DNA of 64,000 nucleotides from NCBI GenBank assembly GCA_022510745.1, contig JAFLSY010000008.1, positions 62,001-126,000 on the forward strand, read 5' to 3'. The notes below the pieces were generated by a model. The model had not been told where the DNA came from and searched no databases. It saw only the letters and a program-made list of their open reading frames with translations. The position numbers were made by a program, and so were the translations under genes. Shown one piece after another: positions 1 to 8,369 of this stretch. Each line of letters starts with the position of its first letter. Within the stretch, counting starts at the first letter, position 1. This stretch comes from Lachnospiraceae bacterium (GTDB lineage: Bacteria; Bacillota; Clostridia; Lachnospirales; Lachnospiraceae).

Positions 1-674
1 TCGGGAATAACCAGACCGATTGCCTTAGCCGCGCCGGTGGAGTTGGGAACGATGTTGCAAGCGCCTGCACGGCTTCTTCTTAAATCGCCCTTTCTCTGAG
101 GACCATCAAGGATCATCTGGTCGCCGGTGTAAGCGTGAACGGTGGTCATGATACCGCTCATGATAGGTCTGCAATCGTTCAGAGCCTTAGCCATGGGAGC
201 CAAGCAGTTGGTGGTACAGGAAGCTGCGGAAATAACGGTATCCTCAGGCTTTAAGGTGTTGTGGTTTACATTGTATACGATGGTAGGAAGGTCATTGCCC
301 GCAGGAGCGGAAATAACAACCTTACGAGCACCTGCAGTAATATGTGCGGATGCCTTTTCCTTGGAAGTATAGAAACCGGTACACTCTAAAACTACGTCTA
401 CCTTTAACTCGCCCCAAGGAAGCTTAGAAGCGTCTGCCTCTTTATAAATTGTGATGGTCTTGCCGTTTACAGTGATGGAATCCTCACCAGCCTCAACCTT
501 GTCCGCATATTTGTATTTACCCTGTGCGGTGTCATACTTCAACAGATGTGCAAGCATCGTGGGGCTTGTCAAATCGTTGATTGCCACTACTTCGTATCCT
601 TCTGCATCAAACATCTGTCTGAATGCAAGACGACCAATACGGCCGAAACCATTAATTGCTACTCTTACTGCCAT
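1..674 (-). CDS. gap: Glyceraldehyde-3-phosphate dehydrogenase (partial)
   Basis: Glycolytic enzyme that oxidises glyceraldehyde-3-phosphate to 1,3-bisphosphoglycerate with NAD+ in the cytoplasm. The visible 224 residues begin with the Rossmann motif INGFGRIGR and include the active-site signature [12 protein letters not shown], with the nucleophilic cysteine at about residue 153. The gene runs off the left edge, so the C-terminal third is missing. The ATG at 674 is preceded by TTAGGAGGAA, a strong ribosome binding site. It is divergent from the histidinol-phosphatase gene to its right. Identity is certain; only the 3' end is unknown. Confidence 0.97.
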   Translation of the reverse strand, partial: MAVRVAINGFGRIGRLAFRQMFDAEGYEVVAINDLTSPTMLAHLLKYDTAQGKYKYADKVEAGEDSITVNGKTITIYKEADASKLPWGELKVDVVLECTGFYTSKEKASAHITAGARKVVISAPAGNDLPTIVYNVNHNTLKPEDTVISAASCTTNCLAPMAKALNDCRPIMSGIMTTVHAYTGDQMILDGPQRKGDLRRSRAGACNIVPNSTGAAKAIGLVIP

Positions 675-843
675 TTTAGATTCCTCCTAAAATATTATTA
701 TTGTACCAATCAATATGATTGCCAAAATTTTGTCAACACTGACATTTTACCTAATTCCTGTCCAGAATTCAAGATGTAAATAAAAAAATTTGACATAAAT
801 GGGAATTTTTATATTTTGTTTACAATTTGGATAGCGTTTTTGG

Positions 844-849
844 TATAAT
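844..849 (+). promoter_or_regulatory. Probable -10 box of the histidinol-phosphatase gene
   Basis: TATAAT lies 40 bases before the start codon. The best upstream element, TTTACA/TTACAA around 821-827, sits at an over-long spacing of 18-19 bases, so the promoter is plausible but not strong. Confidence 0.45.
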
Positions 850-889
850 TGATATGCACAGATAATTAAACAATAGAAAGGAAAACGTC

Positions 890-1708
890 ATGCCCATTAC
901 AGCAGACTACCATCTTCATTCCTCCTATTCGGGGGATAGTAACGAGCCTATGGACAATATGATCCGGGCCGCCATCGACAAAGGACTGAGCCATATCTGT
1001 TTTACCGAGCACATGGATATGGACTATCCCGTTACGGAGGAAACCCCAAAGGATTATTTTACCTTGAATACAGACTCCTATCTCTACGACTTAGCCCTCT
1101 GCAAGGGAAAATATGCGGACAAGATAAAGATTCTCTTTGGTGTGGAACTGGGACTGCAGCCCCATCTGCAGAAGGATCTGGCTCTCTATGCGCATTCCCA
1201 TGAATTTGACTTTATTATCGGCTCCGTCCATATCGTAAACGGCAAAGATCCCTACTATCCTGAGTATTTTGCGGGCCGTAGCGAAGAAGAAGCCTACAGG
1301 GAATATTTTCAGTCGGTCATTGACAATATAAAGAAATTTCAGAATTTTGATGTCTGCGGGCATTTGGATTATGTGGTCCGCTATGGGCTGCAGAAGGATG
1401 TAGCGTATTCCTATGAAAAATATAAAGACCTGTTCGATAAGATGTTAGAGCTGATACTGGAAAAGGAAAAGGGAATTGAGCTTAACACGGGCAGTCTGCG
1501 AAAGGGACTGAAAGAAGCCAGCCCCCATACCGGCGTATTAAAGCGTTACAGAGAGCTTGGCGGAGAAATCATCACCATTGGTTCCGATGCCCACAGCGCA
1601 AAAGATGTGGCGGCCGATTTTGACAGGGCGGCTGAGATTTTGAAGGACTGCGGGTTTAAATATTACTGCGTTTATGAGAAACGGGTAGCGGAATATAGAA
1701 AGTTATAG
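890..1708 (+). CDS. hisK: Histidinol-phosphatase, PHP family
   Basis: A 272-residue metal-dependent phosphoesterase of the PHP fold. The N-terminal metal motif DYHLHSSYSGD and further conserved histidines (FTEHMD, GSVHIV, CGHLDY, SDAHS) fit the HisK/HisJ histidinol-phosphatases, which convert histidinol phosphate to histidinol in histidine synthesis. Length is normal for that family. GAAAGGAAAACGTC precedes the ATG. No other his gene lies nearby, so the substrate is inferred from family alone; another phosphoester substrate is possible. It ends just before a long palindrome that separates it from the convergent mnmA operon. Confidence 0.82.
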   Translation: MPITADYHLHSSYSGDSNEPMDNMIRAAIDKGLSHICFTEHMDMDYPVTEETPKDYFTLNTDSYLYDLALCKGKYADKIKILFGVELGLQPHLQKDLALYAHSHEFDFIIGSVHIVNGKDPYYPEYFAGRSEEEAYREYFQSVIDNIKKFQNFDVCGHLDYVVRYGLQKDVAYSYEKYKDLFDKMLELILEKEKGIELNTGSLRKGLKEASPHTGVLKRYRELGGEIITIGSDAHSAKDVAADFDRAAEILKDCGFKYYCVYEKRVAEYRKL

Positions 1709-1716
1709 AAGAAACC

Positions 1717-1876
1717 GGGGTTCACCCGCAAACACGTTGATTTTTACAGTTTTTGCTGCGCCGCTTATTTACAGCTGGAAATCAAAACTCGCCATAAATG
1801 GCTCAAACAGTTGATTTCCGGCTGCGCTATGCTCGCAAAACTGCAAAATCTGCCTATCGTTTGCTTAGTGAACCCC
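1717..1876. repeat. 160-base imperfect palindrome between convergent genes
   Basis: Outer arms GGGGTTCAC (1717) and GTGAACCCC (1868-1876) are followed inward by GCAAAC/GTTTGC, by arms around CAGTTTT/AAAACTG, and by CAGCTGGAAATCAA/TTGATTTCCGGCTG, closing on the central GCCATAAATGGC. The whole block folds as one long hairpin on either strand. It may serve as a two-way terminator for hisK and mnmA, or be a small non-autonomous palindromic element. It contains no gene. Confidence 0.6.
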
Positions 1877-1916
1877 TGCTTTTATATAGTAAGTTCTTAA
1901 TTTTCTAATCACATAT

Positions 1917-2993
1917 TTATACAATCGTCCCGCCGCCTAACACCCAGCCGTCCTCGTAGAAGACAGCGGCCTGGCCCGGGGTGGCTGCACGCACCGGCTC
2001 GTCAAAGGTCATTTTTACTCTGCCATCTTCTGTCTTTTGAAGCAGGCAGGGTGCGCCCTGGTGGGCATAGCGTATTTTGGCTGTAGCACGTATGGGTTTT
2101 TCCAAATCCGCAATGGCCATATAATTCACATGATCACAATATACTACTGTGGTATGGATGTCCTCATTTTCTCCGATCATCACTTCATTGGTTTCGGGGC
2201 GGATGCCCGCTACAAAGACGGGATGTCCCATCGCAAGTCCCAGTCCTTTGCGCTGGCCGATGGTATAGTGGGTAATCCCCTTGTGCCGTCCCAAGATGTG
2301 CCCCTGCACATCTACAAAATTTCCTTCCGCGGGGATTCTCTCAGGCGCCGCCTGCTCCAAAAAAGCGGCATAGTCCCCATCCGGTACAAAACAAATATCC
2401 TGGCTGTCAGGCTTCCCTGCCACGGGAAGTCCCGCATCGGCTGCTATCCTGCGCACTTCTTCTTTTGTATATGCGCCGATGGGCATCAGGGTATGGGCTA
2501 ACTGCTCCTGCGTCAGGTTATAGAGTGCATATGTCTGGTCCTTGTGAGCTGTCACAGAGCTTTTTACTGCCAGCCTGCCGCCCGGATGTTCCTCCACTTT
2601 TGCATAATGGCCGGTGGCTATATAGTCAGCGCCTATCTCCAGACTTCTTTGTAACAGGGCCTCCCACTTGACATAGCGGTTGCAGGCAATACAGGGATTG
2701 GGAGTTCTGCCATGGAGGTATTCTTCTACAAAATAGTCCATGACATGACTTTTAAATTCTTTCTTAAAATTCATGACATAGTAGGGAATCTGCAATACGG
2801 ACGCCACCCGTCTGGCATCTTCTACGGCACTTAAGCCACAGCAGCCGCCGTTTTCAGACCTTACAAACTCTTCTTCGTCCTGCCATATCTGCATGGTTAC
2901 GCCGATCACCTCATAACCCTGCTCTTTCAGAAGATATGCCGCAACGGAGGAATCCACGCCTCCAGACATTCCTACTACTACTTTTTTTCCCAT
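1917..2993 (-). CDS. mnmA: tRNA-specific 2-thiouridylase MnmA
   Basis: Makes the 2-thio group of wobble uridine 34 in tRNA Lys, Glu and Gln, using ATP and persulfide sulfur relayed from a cysteine desulfurase. The 358-residue protein has the PP-loop GGVDSSV at about residues 11-17, a catalytic cysteine in CIACN (Cys104) and the partner cysteine in SQDICFV (Cys201). It is the last gene of iscS-iscU-mnmA, 24 bases after iscU, so the sulfur donor is encoded in the same transcript. Length and motifs are typical. Confidence 0.96.
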   Translation of the reverse strand: MGKKVVVGMSGGVDSSVAAYLLKEQGYEVIGVTMQIWQDEEEFVRSENGGCCGLSAVEDARRVASVLQIPYYVMNFKKEFKSHVMDYFVEEYLHGRTPNPCIACNRYVKWEALLQRSLEIGADYIATGHYAKVEEHPGGRLAVKSSVTAHKDQTYALYNLTQEQLAHTLMPIGAYTKEEVRRIAADAGLPVAGKPDSQDICFVPDGDYAAFLEQAAPERIPAEGNFVDVQGHILGRHKGITHYTIGQRKGLGLAMGHPVFVAGIRPETNEVMIGENEDIHTTVVYCDHVNYMAIADLEKPIRATAKIRYAHQGAPCLLQKTEDGRVKMTFDEPVRAATPGQAAVFYEDGWVLGGGTIV

Positions 2994-3017
2994 AGTTCCC
3001 TCTGCTTTTGTCTCCGT

Positions 3018-3461
3018 TTAATATTCCTCTTCTTCAGCTTCCTCTCCCTCGTGGATATCCGACTTGGGTTTGCTTAAGCCCTCGATGGTAATATTGTGCT
3101 TCTGCGCATAGTCCCACAGTGCGGCATGAATGGCCTCCTCCGCAAGCAGGGAGCAGTGTACCTTTACAGGCGGCAGGCCGTCAAGCGCCTCCATGACCGC
3201 CTTGTTGGTAACCTTCATGGCCTCTTGAATAGTCTTACCTTTCACTAACTCCGTAGCCATGCTGCTGGTCGCTACCGCAGCGCCGCAGCCAAAGGTTTTA
3301 AACTTGCAGTCCCGTATAATACCGTCATCGTCAATATCCAGATAAATCCGCATGATATCGCCGCATTTTGCATTGCCTACGGTCCCTACGCCGCTGGCGT
3401 CCTCTATCTCTCCCACATTGCGGGGATTATTAAAATGGTCCATTACTTTTTCACTATACAT
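3018..3461 (-). CDS. iscU: Iron-sulfur cluster scaffold, NifU/IscU type
   Basis: A 147-residue scaffold on which Fe-S clusters are built from iron and sulfur delivered by the adjacent desulfurase. The three cluster-ligand cysteines are visible at Cys33 (NAKCGD), Cys59 (FGCGAA) and Cys103 (VHCSLL), as in stand-alone NifU N-terminal domains of clostridia. The last 20 residues are acidic (EGEEAEEEEY), an extension beyond the core domain. It starts one base after the stop of iscS, which implies translational coupling. Confidence 0.94.
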   Translation of the reverse strand: MYSEKVMDHFNNPRNVGEIEDASGVGTVGNAKCGDIMRIYLDIDDDGIIRDCKFKTFGCGAAVATSSMATELVKGKTIQEAMKVTNKAVMEALDGLPPVKVHCSLLAEEAIHAALWDYAQKHNITIEGLSKPKSDIHEGEEAEEEEY

Positions 3462-3462
3462 A

Positions 3463-4641
3463 TCAATTCTCCTTCTGAGCCTTTACAAAATCTTCGTACA
3501 GGGGGGACATATTTCTGATGTAGGCTACAATTTCCTTTAAATTGTCCACCACATAATCAATATCCTCTTTGGAGGTTTCCTCGGACAGTGTCAGCCTCAG
3601 GGAACCGTGTGCGATTTCATGGGGCAGCCCGATTGCCAGCAGTACATGGGAGGGATCTAAGGAACCCGAAGTGCAGGCACTGCCGCTGGAAGCGCAGATT
3701 CCTTTCTGGTCCAGATGAATCAGCATGGACTCTCCTTCAATAAACCGAAAACTGAAGTTGGCGTTGCCCGGCAAACGTCTGGTTCTGTCACCGTTTAAAC
3801 GGGTATAAGGAATTTCCTGTAATACCCTGCCTATCAGATAATCTCTAATCTCCGTTTCTTTTTTTATTTTCTCTTCCATGATTTTAAAGGAATACTTTGC
3901 CGCGGCACCCATGCCCGCAATACCCGGTACATTTTCGGTGCCCGCTCTTCTGGAACGTTCCTGTGCACCGCCATGGACAAACGAACGGATTTTGATACCT
4001 TTGCGGATGTATAAGAAGCCGATGCCCTTAGGTCCATTAAATTTGTGTCCGCTGCCCGAGAGCATATCGATATTCATTTCCTCCACATCAATGGGGATCT
4101 GCGCATAAGCCTGTACGGCGTCCGTATGGAACAGAATCCCATGCTCCCTTGCCAGTGCGCCGATTTCCTTAATGGGCTGGATGGTGCCGATTTCATTGTT
4201 GGCAAACATAACGGAAATCAGAATCGTATCCTCCCTGATGGCTGACTTCAATTCTTCCATATTGAGAATACCGTTTTCGTCCACACCCACATAAGTAACT
4301 TCGTACCCCTGCTTTTCCAGATATTGGCAGGCATGTAAAACCGCATGGTGCTCAATCTTGCTGGTAATGATATGCTTTCCCTTGGAAGCATATGCTTCCG
4401 CAGCAGCCTTCAGGGCCCAGTTATCGGACTCGCTGCCACCGGCGGTAAAATAGATTTCTTCGCTCTTTGTATGCAGACTCTCCGCAATAAAATCCCTAGT
4501 ATCACGGATCACATTCTTACTTTTATCGGAGAAAGAATAAATGGAACTGGGATTCCCGTAATATTCGGTCAAGTATGGCAGCATAGCTTCTACTGCTTCC
4601 GGAACCGGTTTGGTGGTAGCAGCATTATCTAAATATATCAT
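3463..4641 (-). CDS. iscS: Cysteine desulfurase, NifS/IscS type
   Basis: PLP enzyme that takes sulfur from cysteine as an enzyme persulfide and releases alanine. The 392-residue protein shows the PLP lysine in SGSGHKFNGP (Lys200) and the active cysteine loop SSGSACTSGS (Cys323). It is the first gene of an operon with iscU and mnmA, so it probably feeds both cluster assembly and tRNA thiolation. The start ATG follows AGGAGGTTTTGGC. No IscR/Rrf2 regulator gene is adjacent, although an inverted repeat lies in the leader. Confidence 0.95.
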   Translation of the reverse strand: MIYLDNAATTKPVPEAVEAMLPYLTEYYGNPSSIYSFSDKSKNVIRDTRDFIAESLHTKSEEIYFTAGGSESDNWALKAAAEAYASKGKHIITSKIEHHAVLHACQYLEKQGYEVTYVGVDENGILNMEELKSAIREDTILISVMFANNEIGTIQPIKEIGALAREHGILFHTDAVQAYAQIPIDVEEMNIDMLSGSGHKFNGPKGIGFLYIRKGIKIRSFVHGGAQERSRRAGTENVPGIAGMGAAAKYSFKIMEEKIKKETEIRDYLIGRVLQEIPYTRLNGDRTRRLPGNANFSFRFIEGESMLIHLDQKGICASSGSACTSGSLDPSHVLLAIGLPHEIAHGSLRLTLSEETSKEDIDYVVDNLKEIVAYIRNMSPLYEDFVKAQKEN

Positions 4642-4665
4642 GCCAAAACCTCCTGATCTTTATTT

Positions 4666-4682
4666 CCTAGTATTTCACTAGG
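4666..4682. promoter_or_regulatory. Inverted repeat in the iscS leader, possible operator
   Basis: CCTAGT-N5-ACTAGG sits just downstream of the predicted transcription start of iscS. The position suits a repressor site or a small leader hairpin. No regulator can be named from the sequence. Confidence 0.4.
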
Positions 4683-4696
4683 GTTAATATATGTAC

Positions 4697-4725
4697 ACTA
4701 TAACTCCGCTTCCCGGTTCTGTCAA
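4697..4725 (-). promoter_or_regulatory. Promoter of iscS-iscU-mnmA
   Basis: On the minus strand TTGACA (4720-4725) and TATAGT (4697-4702) are separated by 17 bases, a near-consensus sigma-A promoter. It lies about 56 bases upstream of the iscS start codon. Confidence 0.75.
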
Positions 4726-4786
4726 CCTTTCTTATTGAATATACTTATCAAAAATGCTGCCGGATATTCCCGGTATACATAGCTTC

Positions 4787-6136
4787 ATGAAAAGAAAAAA
4801 TCCATTTATCACAGGTACCATTATCCTGACCCTGACAGGACTTATCAGCCGTATTATCGGCTTTTTTTACCGTATTTATCTCTCCCGCCTCTTTGGTGAA
4901 GAGGGCATGGGTGTCTATCAGCTTTTAAATCCCGTTCTGGCTCTTTCTTTTTCGGTAACTGCAGCCGGCCTCCAAACTGCCATTTCCAAATTTGTGGCCG
5001 GAGATATCTCCAATAAGAACCCTAAATCCCCTTTCCGGGTTCTGGTGACGGGACTTGTTCTTTCCTTAATAATGTCCTTTCTCTGCATGGGCTTTACCAT
5101 CCGCTTTTCGGAATGGATCGCGGTGCATTTTCTGCTAGAGGCCCGTACCGCTTCCATGCTGCGTATCATTGCCCTGTCCATTCCCTTAAGCGCCGTTCAT
5201 TCCTGTATCAACGGCTATTATTACGGTATTAAAAAGACAGGACTTCCGGCAGCCACCCAGCTTTTAGAGCAATTCTGCCGGGTAGCCTGCGTCTACGGAG
5301 CGGACCGTCTGGCCGTTCAGCGAAATGCCGCTCCTACCATTAATGTGGCGGTCATTGGTCTGGTGATCGGAGAATTCTTTGCTATGCTGGTATCCATTGG
5401 CGCAGCCTATTTCCGCTTTTACCGGGCTTGCGCCCCGGCTGTTCACAGAGAACAGTCATCCTGCGTACATCGTCCCACGGCTTATCCAAAAATAGCCTTA
5501 AGTCTGCTCTCTCTGGCTATTCCGCTTTCCGTTACCCGCATTGTCATAAACCTGCTGCAGAGCGTAGAGGCCGTCTACATTCCTTCCCGCCTGCAGGCCT
5601 ACGGTTATGATTCCGCTGCCGCCCTCAGTATATACGGCGTGCTCACTGGCATGGCCATGCCACTGATCTTCTTTCCCAATGCCTTGACCGGTTCCATGTC
5701 CGTCCTGCTGCTGCCCATGGTTTCCGAGGCGGATGCTAAAGGCAATAAGAACGCTATCCGCCGCACTCTGGGTAAAACCCTCTATTCCTGCCTGATCATT
5801 GGTTGCTTCTGTACCCTGGGCTTCTTATGCTTCGGCCGCCCTATCGGCAGGCTGCTGTTTAAGAGTTCCCTGGCCGGAAATTTCATCTGCGTATTGAGCC
5901 TTATCTGTCCGTTCATGTATCTGGGCACGACCCTGTCCAGTATTTTAAACGGTTTAGACAAAGCAGTCAGCGTTTTCTTCATCAATGTAGCTTCTCTGCT
6001 CATCCGTCTGTTCTTTGTGTTTTTCCTGCTGCCCCTTTTTGGCATCTACAGCTACATAGCCGGTCTTCTTTTCAGTCAGATATTTACCACCGGCTGCTAT
6101 CTGCTGCTCCTTAAAGGCTTTTTGCGGAAAGATTAG
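4787..6136 (+). CDS. SpoVB/MurJ-like polysaccharide flippase
   Basis: A multi-pass membrane protein of about 449 residues in the MOP flippase superfamily. The opening (ITGTIILTLTGLISRIIGFF, then a short loop with RLFGEEGMGVYQ) is the hallmark of the SpoVB/stage V sporulation group, which moves lipid-linked cell wall or cortex precursors across the membrane. About 12-14 hydrophobic segments span the chain. The start is uncertain: the ATG at 4787 matches family starts, an ATG at 4754 is possible, and neither has a clear ribosome binding site. A second family member lies at 38813-40591. Whether this one is SpoVB itself cannot be told here. Confidence 0.85.
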   Translation: MKRKNPFITGTIILTLTGLISRIIGFFYRIYLSRLFGEEGMGVYQLLNPVLALSFSVTAAGLQTAISKFVAGDISNKNPKSPFRVLVTGLVLSLIMSFLCMGFTIRFSEWIAVHFLLEARTASMLRIIALSIPLSAVHSCINGYYYGIKKTGLPAATQLLEQFCRVACVYGADRLAVQRNAAPTINVAVIGLVIGEFFAMLVSIGAAYFRFYRACAPAVHREQSSCVHRPTAYPKIALSLLSLAIPLSVTRIVINLLQSVEAVYIPSRLQAYGYDSAAALSIYGVLTGMAMPLIFFPNALTGSMSVLLLPMVSEADAKGNKNAIRRTLGKTLYSCLIIGCFCTLGFLCFGRPIGRLLFKSSLAGNFICVLSLICPFMYLGTTLSSILNGLDKAVSVFFINVASLLIRLFFVFFLLPLFGIYSYIAGLLFSQIFTTGCYLLLLKGFLRKD

Positions 6137-6173
6137 GTTTTCGCATTTTGCAGAAGGATTAGGTTTTCGCAAA
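6122..6173. repeat. 26-base tandem duplication over the flippase stop codon
   Basis: Two copies of a 26-base unit (6122-6147 and 6148-6173), sharing GATTAGGTTTTCGCA, lie head to tail. The first carries the flippase stop codon. Each unit also has complementary ends (TGCGGAAA and TTTTCGCA) and could form a small hairpin. Confidence 0.7.
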
Positions 6174-6245
6174 GGCTTGCTTCCTTTCTCATTTTATTAT
6201 ATAATGCAATCGAGTTTTGTCAGAATAACTACAGAGAGGTGCAGC

Positions 6246-7274
6246 ATGAGTTACGAATTTATAAAGAAGCTTCCCACACCGGATGAGATCAGGAATCAGT
6301 TTCCCCTTCCGGAAAAGCTGGTTAAATTAAAAGAAGAAAGAGATGCTGAGATTCGAGATGTATTTACAGGAAAAAGTAATAAATTTCTGGTGATTATAGG
6401 TCCCTGTTCCGCGGACAATGAAGAATCCGTATGCGAATATGTAAACCGTCTGGCCAAGATCAATGAAAAGGTAAAGGACAAGCTGGTTCTGGTTCCCCGC
6501 ATATATACCAATAAACCCCGCACTACCGGCGAAGGCTACAAGGGTATCGTATCCCAGCCGGATCCTGAGAAAAAACCGGATTTCCTGGCCGGACTCATTG
6601 CTATGAGAAAAATGCAGATCCGGGCTATGGATGAAAGCGGTCTGACCGCAGCGGACGAGATGCTCTACCCCGAAAACTGGCGCTATGTTTCCGATATTTT
6701 ATCCTATGTGGCAATCGGCGCTCGTTCCGTGGAGGATCAGCAGCACCGTCTGGCCTGCAGTGGTTTTGACGTGCCTGCAGGCATGAAAAACCCTACCAGC
6801 GGCGACTTTTCCGTTATGTTAAATTCTGTCTATGCGGCCCAGCATCCCCACTCCTTTATTTATAGAGGCTGGGAAGTGAACACCACCGGCAATGAGCTGG
6901 CCCATACCGTACTGCGCGGCGCCACCAACAAATACGGCAGGAATCTTCCCAACTATCACTACGAGGATTTGAACACCCTGCTCAATCTGTACAATGAGCG
7001 GGATTTAAAGAATCCCGCCTGCATCATTGACGCCAATCATTCCAACTCCAACAAGGAGTTCAAGCAACAGATTCGGATTGTCAAGGAAGTGATGCACAGC
7101 AGGAAATTAAACCCTGATATTCATGCTCTGGTGAAGGGTGTTATGATCGAGAGTTATCTGGAAGAAGGCTGCCAGAAAATCGGCGAAGGCATTTACGGCA
7201 AATCCATTACCGACCCCTGCTTAGGCTGGGCAGACAGCGAAAAATTGATCTATGATATTGCGGATTATGAATAG
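6246..7274 (+). CDS. aroG: 3-deoxy-7-phosphoheptulonate (DAHP) synthase, class I
   Basis: First enzyme of the shikimate pathway, joining phosphoenolpyruvate and erythrose-4-phosphate. The 342-residue protein carries the class I (AroFGH) signatures IIGPCSADN near residue 48, YTNKPRTTGEGYKG, and IIDANHSNSNK with the conserved [12 protein letters not shown]. The start at 6246 (MSYEFIKK) follows AGAGAGGTGCAGC; an earlier in-frame ATG lacks a site and would add an unrelated tail. It stands alone and ends at a run of three hairpins. The feedback amino acid cannot be read by eye. Confidence 0.94.
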   Translation: MSYEFIKKLPTPDEIRNQFPLPEKLVKLKEERDAEIRDVFTGKSNKFLVIIGPCSADNEESVCEYVNRLAKINEKVKDKLVLVPRIYTNKPRTTGEGYKGIVSQPDPEKKPDFLAGLIAMRKMQIRAMDESGLTAADEMLYPENWRYVSDILSYVAIGARSVEDQQHRLACSGFDVPAGMKNPTSGDFSVMLNSVYAAQHPHSFIYRGWEVNTTGNELAHTVLRGATNKYGRNLPNYHYEDLNTLLNLYNERDLKNPACIIDANHSNSNKEFKQQIRIVKEVMHSRKLNPDIHALVKGVMIESYLEEGCQKIGEGIYGKSITDPCLGWADSEKLIYDIADYE

Positions 7275-7355
7275 AGAATCCTCTGGATTCTCTAGCATCC
7301 TTTGGATGCTCCAGTATTCAAAGGCCCATCCTTTCGGATGGGCCTGTTTATTTTT
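7274..7355 (+). terminator. Three tandem hairpins ending in an intrinsic terminator
   Basis: Three adjacent stem-loops follow aroG: 7274-7292, 7294-7310 and 7323-7344. Each has ATCC and GGAT flanking a short pyrimidine-rich loop. The last has a GC-rich stem (GGCCCATCC/GGATGGGCC) followed by a T-rich tract, a good rho-independent terminator. Confidence 0.8.
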
Positions 7356-7390
7356 GTGGGTAAGAATCTCACCCTCTTGTGTAAGCAATC

Positions 7391-8275
7391 TTATCCCCTT
7401 GGATGAGATTTTGTATATACTTCACGAATGCGGTTATGGGTTTTGTTTGCATATATCTGCGTGGTGGAAATATCGGAATGTCCCAACATCTCCTGCACGC
7501 TGCGTAAATCCGCTCCGTTCTCCACCAGATGCGCCGCAAAGGAATGTCTCAGGGTATGGGGTGTGATCTCGGAAGTGATTCCCGCTTTGGCAGCATAGGA
7601 TTTGATCAGTTTCCAGAAGCCCTGACGGCTCATGGGCTGTCCCGAGCAGTTTACAAACAGAGTTTCTTCCTCATCGCTTAAGATCATGATATCCCTGGCA
7701 TGCTCCAGATAGGCAAGCAGAGCGTTTCTGGCCGTATTACCAAAGGGTATCACTCTTTCCCGGCCGCTGTCGCTGCAGACCACAAAACCCATTTTCAGAT
7801 TCACGTCGGAAAGTTTTAAGGAAATCAGTTCCGACACGCGTATACCCGTAGCATACAGTAGTTCCAGCATAGCTTTATCCCGCAGTTCCTTGGGCGCATT
7901 ACCTGAGGGCTGGGAAAGCAGTCTGTCTATCTCAGTCACAGTCATGACCTCCGGCAGCTTTTTTTCTACTTTAGGGGCTTTTAAGGCTTCGGAAATATCC
8001 TCTTCCACCATATGCTCCCTAAAAAGAAAATGGTAAAAGGCCTTTACGGAGGCAATATTTCTGGAAATAGTGGCAGGGGCAAAGCGGCTTTTCTCCAGAT
8101 AGAGTACATAGGAGTTTAAATTGGTCTGAGAAATATCCCGTACATCCTTCACGCCCAGCTCTTCCATAAAAGCTTTGAGCTTGTACAAATCCCGTCTGTA
8201 GGACATTCTGGTATTTTCTGACTTTTTCTTTACATTATGTAAATAAGCTACAAAAGCCTCTATCTCTCTTTCCAT
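7391..8275 (-). CDS. xerD: Tyrosine recombinase XerD
   Basis: Site-specific recombinase that resolves chromosome dimers at dif together with XerC. The 294-residue protein has the N-terminal SAM-like core-binding domain (about 1-90) and the catalytic domain with Arg146 (ATGIRVSEL), His240 and Arg243 (HTLRH), His266 (GHSD) and Tyr275 (QIYANK). The beta-hairpin that normally reads GKGxKER here reads SDSGRER, so the usual lysine is not in place. It lies beside spoIIM on the same strand, as in many clostridia. Confidence 0.9.
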   Translation of the reverse strand: MEREIEAFVAYLHNVKKKSENTRMSYRRDLYKLKAFMEELGVKDVRDISQTNLNSYVLYLEKSRFAPATISRNIASVKAFYHFLFREHMVEEDISEALKAPKVEKKLPEVMTVTEIDRLLSQPSGNAPKELRDKAMLELLYATGIRVSELISLKLSDVNLKMGFVVCSDSGRERVIPFGNTARNALLAYLEHARDIMILSDEEETLFVNCSGQPMSRQGFWKLIKSYAAKAGITSEITPHTLRHSFAAHLVENGADLRSVQEMLGHSDISTTQIYANKTHNRIREVYTKSHPRG

Positions 8276-8369
8276 GAACTTTCCGTTCCCCTTCTCCCAA
8301 ACAATAACTTCAATTTTGTCGGTTGAATACTATTATAATCATAAAAGAACGGAAAAGCAATTCCAAAAT

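Noticed and set aside
675-889. Consensus promoter for gap
   Set aside because: TTGACA is present on the minus strand but no -10 box sits at an acceptable distance, so no promoter was listed.
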